Assembly (NCBI GenBank): GCA_029747015.1
Contig: JAKOGI010001175.1
Location: 228,100-292,099, forward strand
Length of the DNA: 64,000 nucleotides
Direction: 5' to 3'
DNA from: Carnegiea gigantea
Taxonomy: Eukaryota; Streptophyta; Magnoliopsida; Caryophyllales; Cactaceae
Positions 11,061-24,091 of this stretch are shown here, piece by piece. The notes below the pieces were generated by a model. The model worked only from the letters and a program-made list of their open reading frames with translations, searched no databases and was not told the origin of the DNA. A program made the position numbers and the translations under genes. Position 1 is the stretch's first letter. Each line of letters opens with the position of its first letter.

Positions 11061-12800
11061 CTACTTGGGTCCCATTCTTTTAGACAAATAAAGCTCATCT
11101 TTCCTAATCCAGATTTGTTTCACATACCTTTCATTCTTTTCAATGGCATACCTTCTTGAAGGACATGAATATTGATAGTGACCAGTTTTACCAAAATGAA
11201 AGCAAACAATGTTTTCAGGTAATCCCACATACTTTCTATGGATTGGGTAAACGGTTTGTTTAGACTTATATCCAAGTCCCTTTTTGTTTCGACTGTGGTG
11301 AGTGTTTAACCAATCAAGGGCTTGTGAGGACTTATTCCACAACCTGTTTGTGGCAAGGTCGTGTTCTGTGCGTTTTGCTTTAGCCGACAGGTTCTTGTTT
11401 TCAGCAAGCAAAACTTCGACCTTTTCTTTAAGCTCAAGGGTTTCCTTTTCAGCCTTGGCTTGATTGGTGGTATATTTTACTTCGTTCAAGATCAAGGTCT
11501 CCCTAAGGTCATTTATGGTTTGATGTGAAGCTAGAATTTCTCTTTCAGCCTCAAGTTTCTCATTCTTAAGGATCTCATTTTCTAGTTCTAGGTCTCGGAC
11601 ATCTCGTTTCAATTCAGCACAAGTATCCATCAAGGTATACAAAAGTTTTTCGAGAGTTGCTTTATTGAGACCACGTACCTTGTTCTTGAGATCAGTCAAG
11701 CTGTTTGTGGATTCCTCATCTGAGTCTGAGTCACTTTGTGCCATGAGAGCTACAGCATCTCCTTTACTTTCAGATTCACCTTCATCCTTAGAAGAGTCTC
11801 CCCAGGCAGCAAGCATAGCCTTCGAGAATCTTTTGCCTGAGGTGTTCACAGGTTGTTTTCGAACCTGTTTTCTGGGTTGTTCGAACTCCTGCTCTTCTCG
11901 AAGCAGAGGGCAGTTTTTCGCAAGGTGATCTGGTTTGCCACATTTAAAACACCCCGTGAACTGTTCTCGGGGGGTGTTTCTGGATTTACTGAAGTCCTTT
12001 CTTCTGCTGTTTTCTTTGACCTTTTTGAAGAATTTCTTGAACTTTCGCGTCATTAAGGCCATCTCTTCATCCTCAAGGCCAGAGTCATCATCCTCTTGTG
12101 CTTTCAAGGCAAGCCCACGATCCTTCTTCTGCTCTTCTTTTTGTTGTGAGTTCTTTCTGAGTTCATAGGTTTGAAGATTGCCAATCAACTCGTCGAGGGT
12201 GATTTTGTTCATGTCTTTAGCTTCTTGGATGGCTGTCACCTTCGCTTCCCAAGACCGAGGCAAAATCCTTAGAATCTTCCTCACCAGCTCTTCTGTGGTG
12301 AAGGATTTTCCCAGGGATTTTAGCTCGTTTGTTATGTGGGTGAAGCGTGTGTACATATCCATCACGTTCTCACGATCACCCATATCAAACAACTCATATT
12401 GCCTCATGAGTAGCTCAATACGTGATTGTTTGACTTGACTTGTTCCTTCATGAGCTACTTGGAGGGCATTCCATATCTCCTGGGCTGACTCACACTCCGA
12501 GATACGTGTATATTCATCTGGACCTAGGTCAAAATATAATAGCTTCTTGGCCTTGGCATTCTCTTCCATTTTCTTATAGTCTTCAGCATCAAACTCTATG
12601 GGTTCCTTGGGAACCTTCTTACTATCTTCAAGCACCTTGGTGGGAACAAGGGGCCCGTTCTTGATGAGCATCCATAACTCATAATCTTCTGCCTGAATAT
12701 AGTTCTCCATCCTATTCTTCCACCAACTATAATGTTGGCCGTTGAAATAGGGTGGCCGAGTAATGGATTGCCCTTCAAGGATTCCTTGTGGTGTACTCAT
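11061..12800 (-). pseudogene. Element A gag, 579 codons, stopped about nine codons before its usual end
   Basis: Starts MSTPQGILEG, about 45 bases past the primer site. Residues 1-210 match the copia gag-polypeptide (UBN2-type) region. A CCHC knuckle lies at 284-297 (CFKCGKPDHLAKNC), a coiled coil at about 360-490, and a second knuckle at 533-546. The second knuckle reads CFHFGKTGHYQYSC, so one metal-binding Cys is replaced by Phe (Cys in element B). The stop at 11061 is TAG where sister copies have Trp (GPKWIW), leaving the ORF about nine codons short. Gag would assemble particles and bind RNA. Apart from this it is the most complete gag in the window. Confidence 0.85.
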
Positions 12801-12844
12801 CTTCAGAATCTCTCAAGGTGTTAGCCCTTTTGTGAGAGAACCCC

Positions 12845-12855
12845 CTCTAATACCA
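12845..12855 (-). promoter_or_regulatory. Element A primer-binding site, tRNA-iMet type
   Basis: The minus strand reads TGGTATTAGAG two bases after the LTR, one change from the canonical TGGTATCAGAG. Confidence 0.8.
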
Positions 12856-12857
12856 CT

Positions 12858-14548
12858 TGTTGAATTTAGGAGTACTTACCCACAAGAGGGGGTGAATTGT
12901 GGTGTTCGATTTTCGCGTACTTACTGACAAACACCCTCCTGATTGCAGAGGTTGTTCTTGAATTACAAACAACCTTCTGACTTGTTTGCACCAGATGTTT
13001 TCAATTTGCTCAAAGGCGAAAATCAACAAGATAAATGCGGAAATAAAGCACACACAATTTTTCCGTGGAAAACACCTCTAGCCCAACTGAGGTGTGAAAA
13101 ACCACGACCTACCTCGTGTAGGATTTAACCACTTTCACTAACGGGCTTCACACGTTACAAATGTAACACACCTTGTTACAACTTGCAACCACGTAACCTT
13201 CTTTTCTAAGAAAGGTTACACCACGTCCAAATCTCACCAGATTGGACACGTCCAAAGTCCACACGACTGAGAACCACTGACTCACTTTTCTGATCCAAGA
13301 TTAGGGTTACAAAACACCTTACGGGGGTGCTTCTGATTTAAGCAGATGTAAGGTACAATGAGGTCCTAGCATGCTAATATCTTGAAAGCTCAGCTTAAAT
13401 ACAACTTATCTCGGTTTTTCTTTTCTCAAGAGTAGCTCGAAAAATTCTTCTCACTAGAAAAACCACTTTTGCACTTCTCCCTTTTTGCGTATGTTGTGTA
13501 TGTTTCTCGTTTTTTCTTGTCTCATGAATGGGAGTGAAATGTTGAGTTTTTAAACAAAAAATCCAACGGTCAAAAACAAGGAGAAGTGATAAAATCAGCT
13601 ATGTTTAGCAAAGAGAGATTTTTGCTTAGCACAGAGAATTCCAACGGCTAAAAGATCCAATGAGGATAGAGTTTCCCAATATTGTAGGGATTTGATTTTG
13701 GAGGATAAAAGACTATCTTTTCCCCTTAAAAATAGCCGTGAAATACCTGGAAAAGAATCTCAGCTTGAATTTTGAATTAATCACTTTCCAAAGGATAAGA
13801 GAGAAATATTTTCGGTTTTGGTAAATATTTTCCAAAATCAGTTTTGCAAATCTCCCAAGTGATTTTCATATCAAAAGATTTCCTACAGCTTAAATTGCTA
13901 TCTTGGAATTTTATCAAAATATATTAGAGCTTTTGGCCAACCAAAATAAGTTTTCCAAAGTGACCGGGTTTGGCCGTTGCAGTTCAGAAACACTCTAGGT
14001 ACCCTGTTTACAGGGTTGTTCAAACTTGGTGTTCTGAAGCAAATAGCGCAACCAATTCAAGAGTGGTTAGTTAGAGACTTTTTAAGATTGGCATATTAAC
14101 AAGAGTCTAAAAAATAAAACCTAAATTACCCAAGACATCTTGTTGTAGATCCAGTCATCTTGTTCAAGACGAATACGCTGCCCCAACCACCTAGACCAAC
14201 CTGTTTGCCAGGTTGTTCTTGTATCGCTTGAGTTCAGAAAGGCCTGTTTGCTGGATTGTCCTTGAAACACCTAGCCTGTTTGCCAGGTTGTTCTTGTATT
14301 GCTTGAGTTCAGGAACTGATCTTAACACACAATCAACTCATCGAGGTGGTGTTCTTGACTTGAGCGTGAGTCATCAAGGTATGAGACCTGTTCTTAAGAC
14401 TTGTTCTCAACATTCAGCAAACAAGTTAAGACGCATATTAAAAATAACAGTGTATGCCTGTTTGGAGAACTTTGTTTGGAGCAACATTACTTAAGAGCAT
14501 TTTACACTTGGGTTTGTTGTCATCAAAACTAAATATACTAATTCAACA
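12858..14548 (-). repeat. 5' LTR of element A
   Basis: 1691 bp, TGTTGAAT to ATTCAACA, aligned end to end with 4114-5806 with few substitutions and short indels. It has the same U3 direct repeats (about 14203-14320) and the same double-hairpin block (13062-13122). The high similarity indicates a relatively recent insertion. Confidence 0.9.
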
Positions 14549-16707
14549 TCATCTTCATTGGACAACTCATAAATATCTTGGGACAACTCATCAATAACAT
14601 CAAGTGCATACACGTAATTCACATCAGCAGAGAATCTCATAGCATCAAAAATATTAAATTTAATCACTTTACCATCGAATTCCGTAGTTAATATTCCTTC
14701 ATGCACATCAATTTTAGTTCTAACTGTTTTTAAAAATGGCCTGCCAAGTAAGATGGGAATATCATAATATGCATCAGCCATGTTTATCACATAAAAATAA
14801 GCAGGAAATACAAGTTCATTCACTTGAACTAAGACGTCCTCTAACACTCCATCTAGATAAGTGTTACTCCTATCAACTAATTGAATCACTATGCCAGTTT
14901 TCTTTAATTCTCCTAAGTTCAGTTTATCGTAAACAGACCTAGACATAACATTAATGGAAGCACCCAAATCAAGTATAGCTTTATCAAAGTAAAGGTTTCC
15001 TATTTTGCAAGGGACAGAAAATACACCAGGATCTTTGCACTTAGGGGAAAGTTTTCTTTGAAAAACAGCAGACACATTTTCCCCCACACTTACCTTTTCG
15101 TTCCCTATTAACTTCCTTTTATCAGTATATAATTCTTTCAAGAATTTAGCATAATGAGGCACCTGTTTAATGGCATCAAGGAGAGGTATATTGATCTCTA
15201 CCTTCCTAAATGTCTCTAAGATCTCTTGGTTAGCCTTAGTTACCTTAGAAGTAGGGCTTCTAAATCTACTAGGAAAAGGTGGAATTGGCTTATAAGGTTC
15301 TCTTTTCTTATCTCCTATTTCCCTAGTAGTTTGATTAGAATCTATATTTAACTCCGGTTCAGCTCCTTTGACCTCTAACTCAAGCTCAGCCTCTGTACTC
15401 TTCCTAGGCTCTTGTAACTCCTTCCCACTCCTAAGTGTTATGGCACTAACATTCTCCTTAGGATTAGGGTAAGGCTGAGATGGTAACCTATTTTGCATTT
15501 GAGCCTGCAAGTTGCTAATTATGATATCAATTGTATTCTGTTTCTCTTGAACCTGCTTAAGAGTTGTCTCCAAAATTTGGAACCTATCATCCATCTTTTT
15601 AAGGACTTGTTCTAGTAGGAAGTTGGTCCTATCTTGATTAGAAGGTTGACGAGATGTTTGGTCAAAACTAGGTGGATTGGTTTGAGGGTCATACCTAAGA
15701 TTAGGGTGGTCTCTACATCGTTCATTATAGGTGTTAGAATAGGGATCATACCTCCTTTAACATTGGTTAGAATAGACAGTATCAACATTACCCTCTGGCA
15801 GTGTAGGATATACATCAGTAGGATGCCCCTCTAGACAATAAATGTCACATATGACTGCTTTTTTGTACTCCCCCTGTAATAATTTTATTCAACAAAGCAG
15901 TAATATGAGATAACTGACTCTCTACAGATAAACTAGAACCAATCTCATTAACCCTTTTAATTTGTGACTCCCTAGCACCAAACTGCTGAGTATTTTGGGC
16001 CATTAAATTGAATAAGTTTCTAGCCTCTATTGGAGTTTTATTAACTAGAGCCCCCCACTAGCAGCATCAACCATATTACGACCTATAGGAAGCAAACTCT
16101 CATAAAAATATTGAATCAACATCTGTTCAGTTATTTGATGTTGGGTACAACTAGCGCATAGTTTATCAAATCTTTCCCAGTACTCACAAAAAGTTTCCCC
16201 ATTCATTTGTTTGATTCCACATATATCCTTCCTAATAGATCCAATTCCGGATGCTGGAAAAAAATTCTCTAAAAATGATTTATGTAATGCAGTCCATGTA
16301 GAGAACGATCCAGCAGGCATATAATACAACCAATCTTTACCATTACCAAGCAAAAAAAAAGGAAAGGCTCTCAACCTAATTTGATCTTCAAGAATCCCCT
16401 CAGGAACCATAGCAGAGCAAGTAATAAGGAATTCACTAATATGACTGTATGGGTCCTCTTCAGCTCATCCATGAAACTTGGGTAACAGGTTGATGAATCC
16501 AGAGTTTACTTTCAAGGGCTTATCTAATACAGCATAGGTAATGAACATTGGTTGGATTTCTAAATTAGGAGCAGCAAGTTCTCGAAGAGTAGACATACTT
16601 ACCTCTTTAACCCTAAAACTTACAGGGTTAGGCTGACTCTCTTTGTTTTCAGCTTTCAATGCTTGTTCCTTATCCTCTCCAATTTCCTTGCCACTCCTTA
16701 ATCTCAT
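14549..16707 (-). pseudogene. Athila-like gypsy gag-protease (non-autonomous element body)
   Basis: Starts MRLRSGKEIG at 16707; a TGA at about 16464 interrupts where the 1-374 copy reads Leu. The segment 16410-16045 is a retrotransposon-gag domain (ENFFPASGIGSIRKDICGIKQ, YWERFDKLCASCTQHQI). A decayed knuckle with GHPTD lies near 15790-15850. The segment 15594-14549 has a short coiled coil, the NVSAITLRSGKELQEP motif typical of Athila-type elements, and an aspartic protease with DLGASINVMSRSVYDKL and ILLGRPFLKT. The frame runs into the element A insertion and resumes at 4113. No RT, RNase H or integrase lies on either side. Several stops and frameshifts make it inactive. Confidence 0.8.
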
Positions 16708-16804
16708 ACACTATGGGCAATCTACAAAAATTAAATACTAGAGTTAAAACAAAACAATAAAAATAGTAAAATTAAATAGAAGTAACTAGCAATTTATTTT
16801 CTCT

Positions 16805-16821
16805 TCCTGGCAACGGCACCA
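16805..16821 (-). promoter_or_regulatory. Gypsy primer-binding site, tRNA-Asp-like
   Basis: The minus strand reads TGGTGCCGTTGCCAGGA shortly after the LTR end, an imperfect match to the tRNA-Asp type site and homologous to 471-488. Confidence 0.7.
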
Positions 16822-16826
16822 AAATT

Positions 16827-19122
16827 TGTAAAGCTTGTCGTGGAACTAGAAATTTAACTACTATTTCGATTTATAAATAATATTTATAGCATAGAAAAGT
16901 AGGGATTGATCCACGAGGAAAGATTATATCAAAACGCTAATTTAATCCTAAATAACTTTGTTAATCTAATTTATTGTTCCTCCTCCTTGTAATTCTAAAT
17001 TAAATCAAATTTAGTTAATAAAAATCTGGAAGAATGCCCAATATTACTCCTAAATATTCTGGATTTAATTCTGAAAATAAAACAGTAAATAGCTATCCTA
17101 AATAATCTAGAAAAATTAAAACAGAATAATAACTTAATCTTCAACTAAAAATCAAAATAGAAAATAATAAATAGAAAATAAATATTAAAAATGACAAATA
17201 GTAACTTAAGCTAATATTCTTCAGGTTTATAAGCTTACAACTCCAGAATTGTATCCAATTAATCTCAGAAAAATTAAATCAGAAAATTACCGCAGAATAT
17301 TAAAACAGAAAATGAAATTTGAAATTAAAAATAAAATAAACTGCATTAATATAAATACGAAATTAATCAATAAAATTGCCCTAATTTAAGGACATAATTT
17401 TCTGCACTGAATAACACCTAATAAATGAGGAATAAATATTAAAAATGAAATTTCCAGATTTATTGAAATAAAAACCTGCGCACATCAAATTCACAAAATA
17501 ATTCTAAACAATTATCAAACAATTCCCAAAAATTATGAAATTAAATAGAGGTAGATTAGGATACTATATAAACACTAGGGTTGATTAAAAATTGAAAAAA
17601 ATGAAAGAAACTATTTTTAGCCTAAGTTTCAACAAACCGATAACTAAACAGCAAAACAGAATATAGATCAAATCTGAAATTATAACCACTCTAAAAATCA
17701 AAATCTAACTAATCCAAAATTACCAAAACAATCCTAAAAGATTATTATTTGGGAGGGAGGTAAACGAAATTTATATTGAAGCTAATAATTGTAGAATAAA
17801 AATTGACAAACTAATCAAATTTACTAAAAGCAACAAATAATTATCAAAAGGTATCAAATTTATGAAAAATGCTTAGCATAATCTATATCCACCACACAAA
17901 TTAATATTTATCATTAACGCACAAGTTGATTTCACCATGAGTTAAACTGTAGAGGACACCCACCAGCAGATCTTCCCCGTTTTTCCTTATATTATAGTTT
18001 AATTAGGTCCAACCCTAATATAGACCCTGCTAATTTGATAACCCTCACACTAGCGCAAGAATTTAATCAAACTAGAGTATTACGTAGGAGAAAAACATCA
18101 TCTAACGCTTTGTAACCAATTTACCAGTAAATCGATTTAACAAAGATCTATAACGATTACCTAATTAAAAGGGATGGGTTTGAACCATCCATGATAACTT
18201 TTACGTATTAAAGCCCTTTAAACTATCATATGAATTCGTATTAAACTAACTAGCATGTATTCTACTTAATATAATACGAATATCATGAACGATAAACACT
18301 AATCGCTATAGAATCATGCATACAAATCAACTAGACAATAAAGCACGAAACTTGTTTCAAAATAATCAATTTAGCATGGTTTCAAATAGATTATACTAAG
18401 CACAAGAAAATTACTCACTCATATTAAAAATAAAATCACAATTAACCAAAGGTTTCATGTTTATTAATAAACTAAACACAAAAAAATTATAAAAATAAAA
18501 ATAGGAAGAAGATAGTGGCATGAAGAGGTGAAGGAGCTGCCGTGGATTGATGATGATGATGCAAAGATGATGATGCTGATTATGGTGAAGGAGACGAAGC
18601 TGCGTGATTGAGGGTTAGGCGTGGATGTTTGTGGTGAGATGAGATGGTGATTAAATGTGATGGTGGTGATGAGGAGGTTGAAGATGTGGAAAAAGGGTGA
18701 ATAAGATGGGGAGGAGCCGTGGTGATGGGAGGAGGCGTGGTTCGCTTTGTTGGAGACCGCGTGATTGCTTTAGGATGAAGGTGGGGAAGTGTTTTATTGT
18801 GAGGGTGATTAGGGTTAGTGAATAGGGTTTCGTTCTTCCTTCCTTCCTTAGACTTCTTCTCCCTTAAGACTTCTAGCTCTTCTCCACCTCTTGAAACCAT
18901 AGCCCAATTAAATAATTATGGAAATAATATTTTCCATAGATTATTAATTTTGCACCATTGTATAGCCAGCGTGTAAAACCCGAACTTCGACGTCTTCTCT
19001 TCCCTTTTTATTTTATTATTGCCTAACCTGAAAAACATATAAAATAAAGTAAATTAGATGCAATAATATATATCATATAATCAAAATAATTATTAAAACC
19101 ATGCATGATTTTTGGCTTTACA
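16827..19122 (-). repeat. 5' LTR of the Athila-like gypsy element
   Basis: About 2.3 kb, with perfect terminal pair TGTAAAGC...GCTTTACA. It is homologous to 494-2821 throughout; it lacks about 35 bases near 18190, and the TATA-like word is altered (CAATAAAAC near 18791-18799). It abuts a microsatellite on its outer side, so the target duplication cannot be read. ORF-like stretches inside it (for example 18580-18900, His/Ser/Thr/Pro-rich) are judged non-coding. Confidence 0.85.
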
Positions 19123-19629
<507 letters not shown>

Positions 19630-19689
19630 CTAGTGGCATTGTTTTCTGTCTCCATGATAACAGGATACACAATTTGCCTCCATAGCTAA

Positions 19690-20810
19690 TGTTATTTTAC
19701 AGTTTTGCTTCTTATTGCAGCATAACATGGCTTTCCCACCCAGGGTAGATACATGTCCTGAGGTTGACCTAGACTCATCTGGGTTACCACCCTAATCGAT
19801 ATTTGTGTATCCTCTCTACTTAAAGTCTCCCCTTGATAGCATAAGACTAAGTCAGCTATGCCACGAAGGTAGCGCTTGACTCTCTTAACACCTCGCCAAT
19901 CAAACCAACCATAACATGGCTCACACTTACCTTCGTACGACACTAGCTTGAGGACATTGCCCATTTCATCATCTGTTTTAGAGCATTGGTTAAGACTGAA
20001 GATTAGACCCATCTCAAGTGGAGTATCTACGAGTTTAAAATTATACATTTGAAATCATTCCAAGACCTTTTTGATATATGTGTCTTAGGAAGGTTTCTGA
20101 CTATTTTCACTCTTAGGAAATACCTAACTTCACTCATGTCCTTTATCTCAAAGACATAGGATAACTACTTTTTATTAGCTTCCATCAACTCTATGTTGTT
20201 CTCAGCTAGCAGTATGTCATTAACGTAGAAGGTTAGAAACAAAATCGCCCTGTTAATCCTTTAACATACATAAAATGGTCTTTTGAAACCATAGATAAGT
20301 CAAACTAAGTTATGGCTTCATGGAATCTAAAGCACCAAGATCTGGAAGATTGCTTAAGACCATATATAGACCTTTTAAGGTAACACATCTTGTCCTCTTA
20401 TCCCTTTGATAACCAATGGATTGATCCATACTAATATGTTCCTAAAGGTTACCCTTGAGGAAAGCAATCATCACATCCATTTGAAACAACTCTAGGTCCA
20501 AATGGGCTATCAGGGTTAAGAGTAGGCAAATATAGACAAATCTCACCATAAGAGAAAAAATCTCTTTGTAGTCTATACCCTCAATTTGGGTAAAGGATTT
20601 TGCCACTTGATTGGCTACAAACTTCATCGATCAAACCATCTCCTGACATTTTGCATTGAAAACTCACTCGTTTCTAATGGACTTACGTCAGGGTGGAGGA
20701 TCAATGAGTTCTCAAACCTTTTTCTTGCCATTGAGTCCATCCCATCCATCATAGTATTCATCCACTCTTTGTGATTTGGTAAACGAATCACCTCTTGATA
20801 AGAGGTAGGA
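19690..20810 (-). pseudogene. Decayed copia RT and RNase H (element E)
   Basis: The segment 20627-20442 reads FTQIEGIDYKEIFS..., DLELFQMDVMIAFLKGNL, the RT fingers and first catalytic Asp motif. The segment 20260-20080 holds the second motif altered to YVNDILLAE. The segment 20048-19692 holds the VDTPLEMG...FSLNQC linker and RNase H remnants. Many stops and frameshifts. The motifs differ from the SIRE-like elements (VDTPL and FSLNQCPK type), so it belongs to another copia lineage, older than all others in the window. Upstream, near 20690-20800, the EWMNTMMDGMDSM region precedes RT as expected. Confidence 0.7.
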
Positions 20811-20880
20811 TCCTCAATTTTTTAGGAATTGTATGGGAATATTTCCTCTTCAACTTAGACATATCGTCGAGAAATTCTTC

Positions 20881-21287
20881 CATGCCCACTCCTTCGGATC
20901 CTGGGACCTTTATTATTTGCCTACTTATGTGAGAAATCCTTTCCCCTTTCTCTAAGAGGTATGGGACTAGAAATTCCTTCCCATTTCTCTAAGAGGTGCA
21001 GAACCCTGAGCATAGAGAGAAAATTACTCCTATTATCCATTGGAGGTGGGATCCTTAATGCGTGGACTAACTGCATAAGAAGTGCATGCCCACTCCTTTG
21101 GATCTTGGGAACTTTATTATTTGTCTGCTTAGGTGAGAAATCTCTTCCCCTTTCTCTAAGAGGTATGGGACCAGAAATCCCTTCCCATTTCTCAAAGAGG
21201 TGGGGAACCCTGAGTATAGAGAGAAAATTAGTCCCATTATCTATTGGAGGTGGGATCCTTAACGCATGGACGAACTATATGTTCAAG
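20881..21287. repeat. Two-unit tandem duplication, about 204 bp per unit
   Basis: Unit 1 (about 20881-21084) and unit 2 (about 21085-21287) both begin CATGCCCACTCCTT and end GGATCCTTAA(T/C)GC(G/A)TGGAC. They differ at scattered positions. A shorter internal echo (CTTTCTCTAAGAGGT...CATTTCTC(T/A)AAGAGGT) repeats within each unit. It lies between the RT and integrase remnants of element E, so it is a local duplication in the decayed polyprotein. Confidence 0.75.
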
Positions 21288-21399
21288 AATGGAAGATTAA
21301 AGATAAACCTTCACCATTCCTATCAAATAAGGGAGGTGAACCATCCTTGGTGATTCAGTTAGAATTGAAATCTTCCCCCTCACCGAGAGATGGTTGAAG

Positions 21400-21740
21400 A
21401 TCTTGTTGTAATTCACACAATTTAAGGTCCTTCTAAATTTCACCAAATGTTTGGGAATTCATCCTCAGGAAACTTGACATTGTGAGAATTCATTTCGTCA
21501 AAGAGATATTTATGATCTTAATTGGATCAAGGAGGTCTAACATTTCATTCCAGTTAAGTCTCTACTATAGCTATAAAGAGTGTGAACACATCAAGTGCTT
21601 AATAGCGGTGAGATAATAGGTACACATATCTCTATCATGAATAATATATAGCTTCATGATGTGCTTTTACATTCATGGACCTGCAGATGTCTGGAGTGAA
21701 TGAACTCTAAGGAATTCAATGCCCTCGAAGCCTTACTAAA
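21400..21740 (-). pseudogene. Decayed copia integrase remnant (element E)
   Basis: On the minus strand, around 21735-21540, fragments resembling LxxVHSLQTSAGPM and VKAHHEAIYYF match the plant copia integrase pattern DICGPMxVKAHHGAxYFIT, including the position of the first catalytic residue, which is not preserved. No continuous frame survives. Confidence 0.45.
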
Positions 21741-22009
21741 AGGCTTTATAATTACTATGCTAACTAAACTTGACTCACACATGGGTAACTTAACCCTAAT
21801 GGGTCAGCCTTAAAAGACTATACTTAACTAGTTTGATAACTCTATCTTGGCCCTCATGGTCAAGTTGAGCATGCCTAAAACAAGGTAAAAATGAGGCAAA
21901 GATGCAAAATGTTCTATTTCATCCAAAACATCAAAAACACCTTTCAATATGGCATAGGCAAACAAATCGCCATGGTATGCGATATCTAAGACGTCTAGAT
22001 GAAAAGTAA

Positions 22010-22480
22010 AGAGAAAACTAATATCAAAAACAAAAGATACAAAGGAACATCGCACCTGGGTGGATAGAGAGGATCGTGAAGAGGCAACATAGTCCCTTCA
22101 CGAAGCCCTCATTTTAAGGACATCTTTTCCACCATCATTACCTAAAACGATAGTTTGTGAACCCACCGGGTAGTGATGAAAATTTACAAAATTAGCTCAG
22201 TGATGGACAATGTGCTAGATTGCTCCCATGTCTACAATCCACTAGGGATCATCGTAGGCGACTGATGCTCGGGAGCTCACAAATTATTCAGGAACAACTA
22301 TGAAAAAAGGTACCTTAATCGACTTAGGACAACCCCGAGCTGAGGGTTCCTTATTTCCATAGTTATAGCACTTCACGTGTGCTATATATGTCCCTTTATT
22401 ACCCTTAGCCTTTTTTCTTTTCTTTTTGCAATGCTAACATGAGGTCCGGAGCTTCAAGGGAAAACAAATCTGGTCAAATC
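22010..22480 (-). pseudogene. Decayed copia protease and zinc knuckle (element E)
   Basis: On the minus strand near 22420-22330 a Lys-rich stretch is followed by CYNYGNKEPSARGCPK, a degraded CCHC knuckle (CYNCGxKGHxxRxC type). Near 22260-22200, IVDMGA replaces the VDSGAT protease signature, followed by HYPVGSQTIVLGNDG, a recognisable post-active-site block. It lies upstream of the integrase and RT remnants in the order expected for a minus-strand copia element. Confidence 0.55.
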
Positions 22481-22819
22481 TAATGCTAAGCTAATTCCAC
22501 ATGCACTTAGCAATGCAATAGCTTTCAAATTTCCTTACCAGAATGTCATCAATGCAATATAACATAATATAGCATGTTAATCGATCCATTCTCAAACCAG
22601 TTTTGCTATTTCCTTAGGTTCTCTCGATACTGCTCACTAGCAGTATCATCTTTGCCATTCTAGGAGACCTAGAGCCATCAAGTGTTCTAGCATTTCACGC
22701 TTGTTTAGAAGAAACCAAATCTTCTAACACTATGTGTCATAGTTGATGCTATCTGTATCTTCATTCGTAAACAAATCGATCACCAGTCACATTTTAATTG
22801 TCACACCTAGAAGTATATA

Positions 22820-24006
22820 TTTTAAAAATGAACATTACGTATATTTTCAAATAATTAAATTATAAAAAACTCTATCATTCATGTCATATGATTGAAAATT
22901 TCGCCAAACTCATAAGCATCACATATAGACACAAATTAGAAGTTTCTATAATTTAATTATCGCATTTTTTCGTAAAATAAAATTTGTGGCAAGTAGTATT
23001 GTTAAACTAATTAAAACTTTAGAAATATCACAAAGATATTCATATTATTTTATAAAACGTATTTATATAATAAAATAAAACAATATTGTAAAACATATTT
23101 GAATAATAACACATTTATAAATTAACAGTTCATCAGTATTTTAAAATGATATTCACATTATTATTCAAATATCACTCGTAAATTATAAAACACATTTATA
23201 ATTTTATAAATTTAATTTCATGAAACTAATTCAAAAAATACTACTAAATTACATAATTAGCATGAAACAAATTCTTATTCAGTAATTTGGGCAAGGGAAA
23301 GTTGCTAAAATAATTAGCAAATTTACTACAATTCATATAGTTTTTAATATTTGCAAAACACATTTATATGACACTACTAATTGGTGATTGACATGAAACA
23401 ATAAACATATTCAGGTATTCAAATAAACATATTTATTAAATATAATTTGCAACATGAAACATATCCAAAATATGATTGCAAGTATTACATAGAACACATC
23501 CTTATAATACTACATATTAAAATAAAATGAAAAAAATACGAGTAAAAATAACAACATGGAATGAATTCAAATAATAATTACATATCATACGCATTAAATA
23601 ATATGAAACTCATTCAAATAGCAATATATAATACACATTCGCCTAATAGTATGAAACAAATTCATATCAACAATTGAAACATATCTATAACTTATAAGCA
23701 TAACTTACGAAACTTATTCATATGTTATTAGCAAATAATTATATAAAATACATTCATATAATTATTATAGTTCTACGAAACAAATTGATAACATGTTGTT
23801 CAATTAAATAATTAGTATAAAAACACATTTGTGCAATATAACTTGTTATATAAAACGTGTTGAAATAACACTCGCAAATTATTATGTAAGATGCATCCAT
23901 ATAATGTTGCGAATTTAAATTTTGTCAAACAAATTCATAAGCGATTATCACATGCCCTATATATCCAAATAATGGTGTAAAACTTATTCACATGAAACCA
24001 CAATAT

Positions 24007-24091
<85 letters not shown>

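Larger units (their letters stand above)
4114..14548 (-). mobile_element. Copia element A, SIRE/Maximus-like, 10.4 kb, inserted in gypsy gag-protease ORF
   Basis: The termini are TGTTGAAT...ATTCAACA, with LTRs of 1.69 kb at each end that differ at few sites. Minus-strand order: LTR, iMet primer site, gag, protease, integrase, RT, RNase H, ORF3, two polypurine tracts, LTR. Flanking pentamers are TCATA (4109-4113) and TCATC (14549-14553), a target duplication with one mismatch. The size, the two-knuckle gag and the extra ORF downstream of pol match the SIRE/Maximus lineage (established); family assignment needs an RT tree. All ORFs carry stops or frameshifts, so this copy is defective. ORF3 has lost its N-terminal half. 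Confidence 0.9.

Noticed and set aside
11665..12664. Plus-strand ORFs over gag of element A, and equivalents in elements B and D
   Set aside because: Antisense shadows of gag; Ser-rich products with no family features.
20961..21353. 130-codon plus-strand ORF with an internal repeat
   Set aside because: It is the antisense of the element E polyprotein and its repeat comes from the 204-bp tandem duplication.
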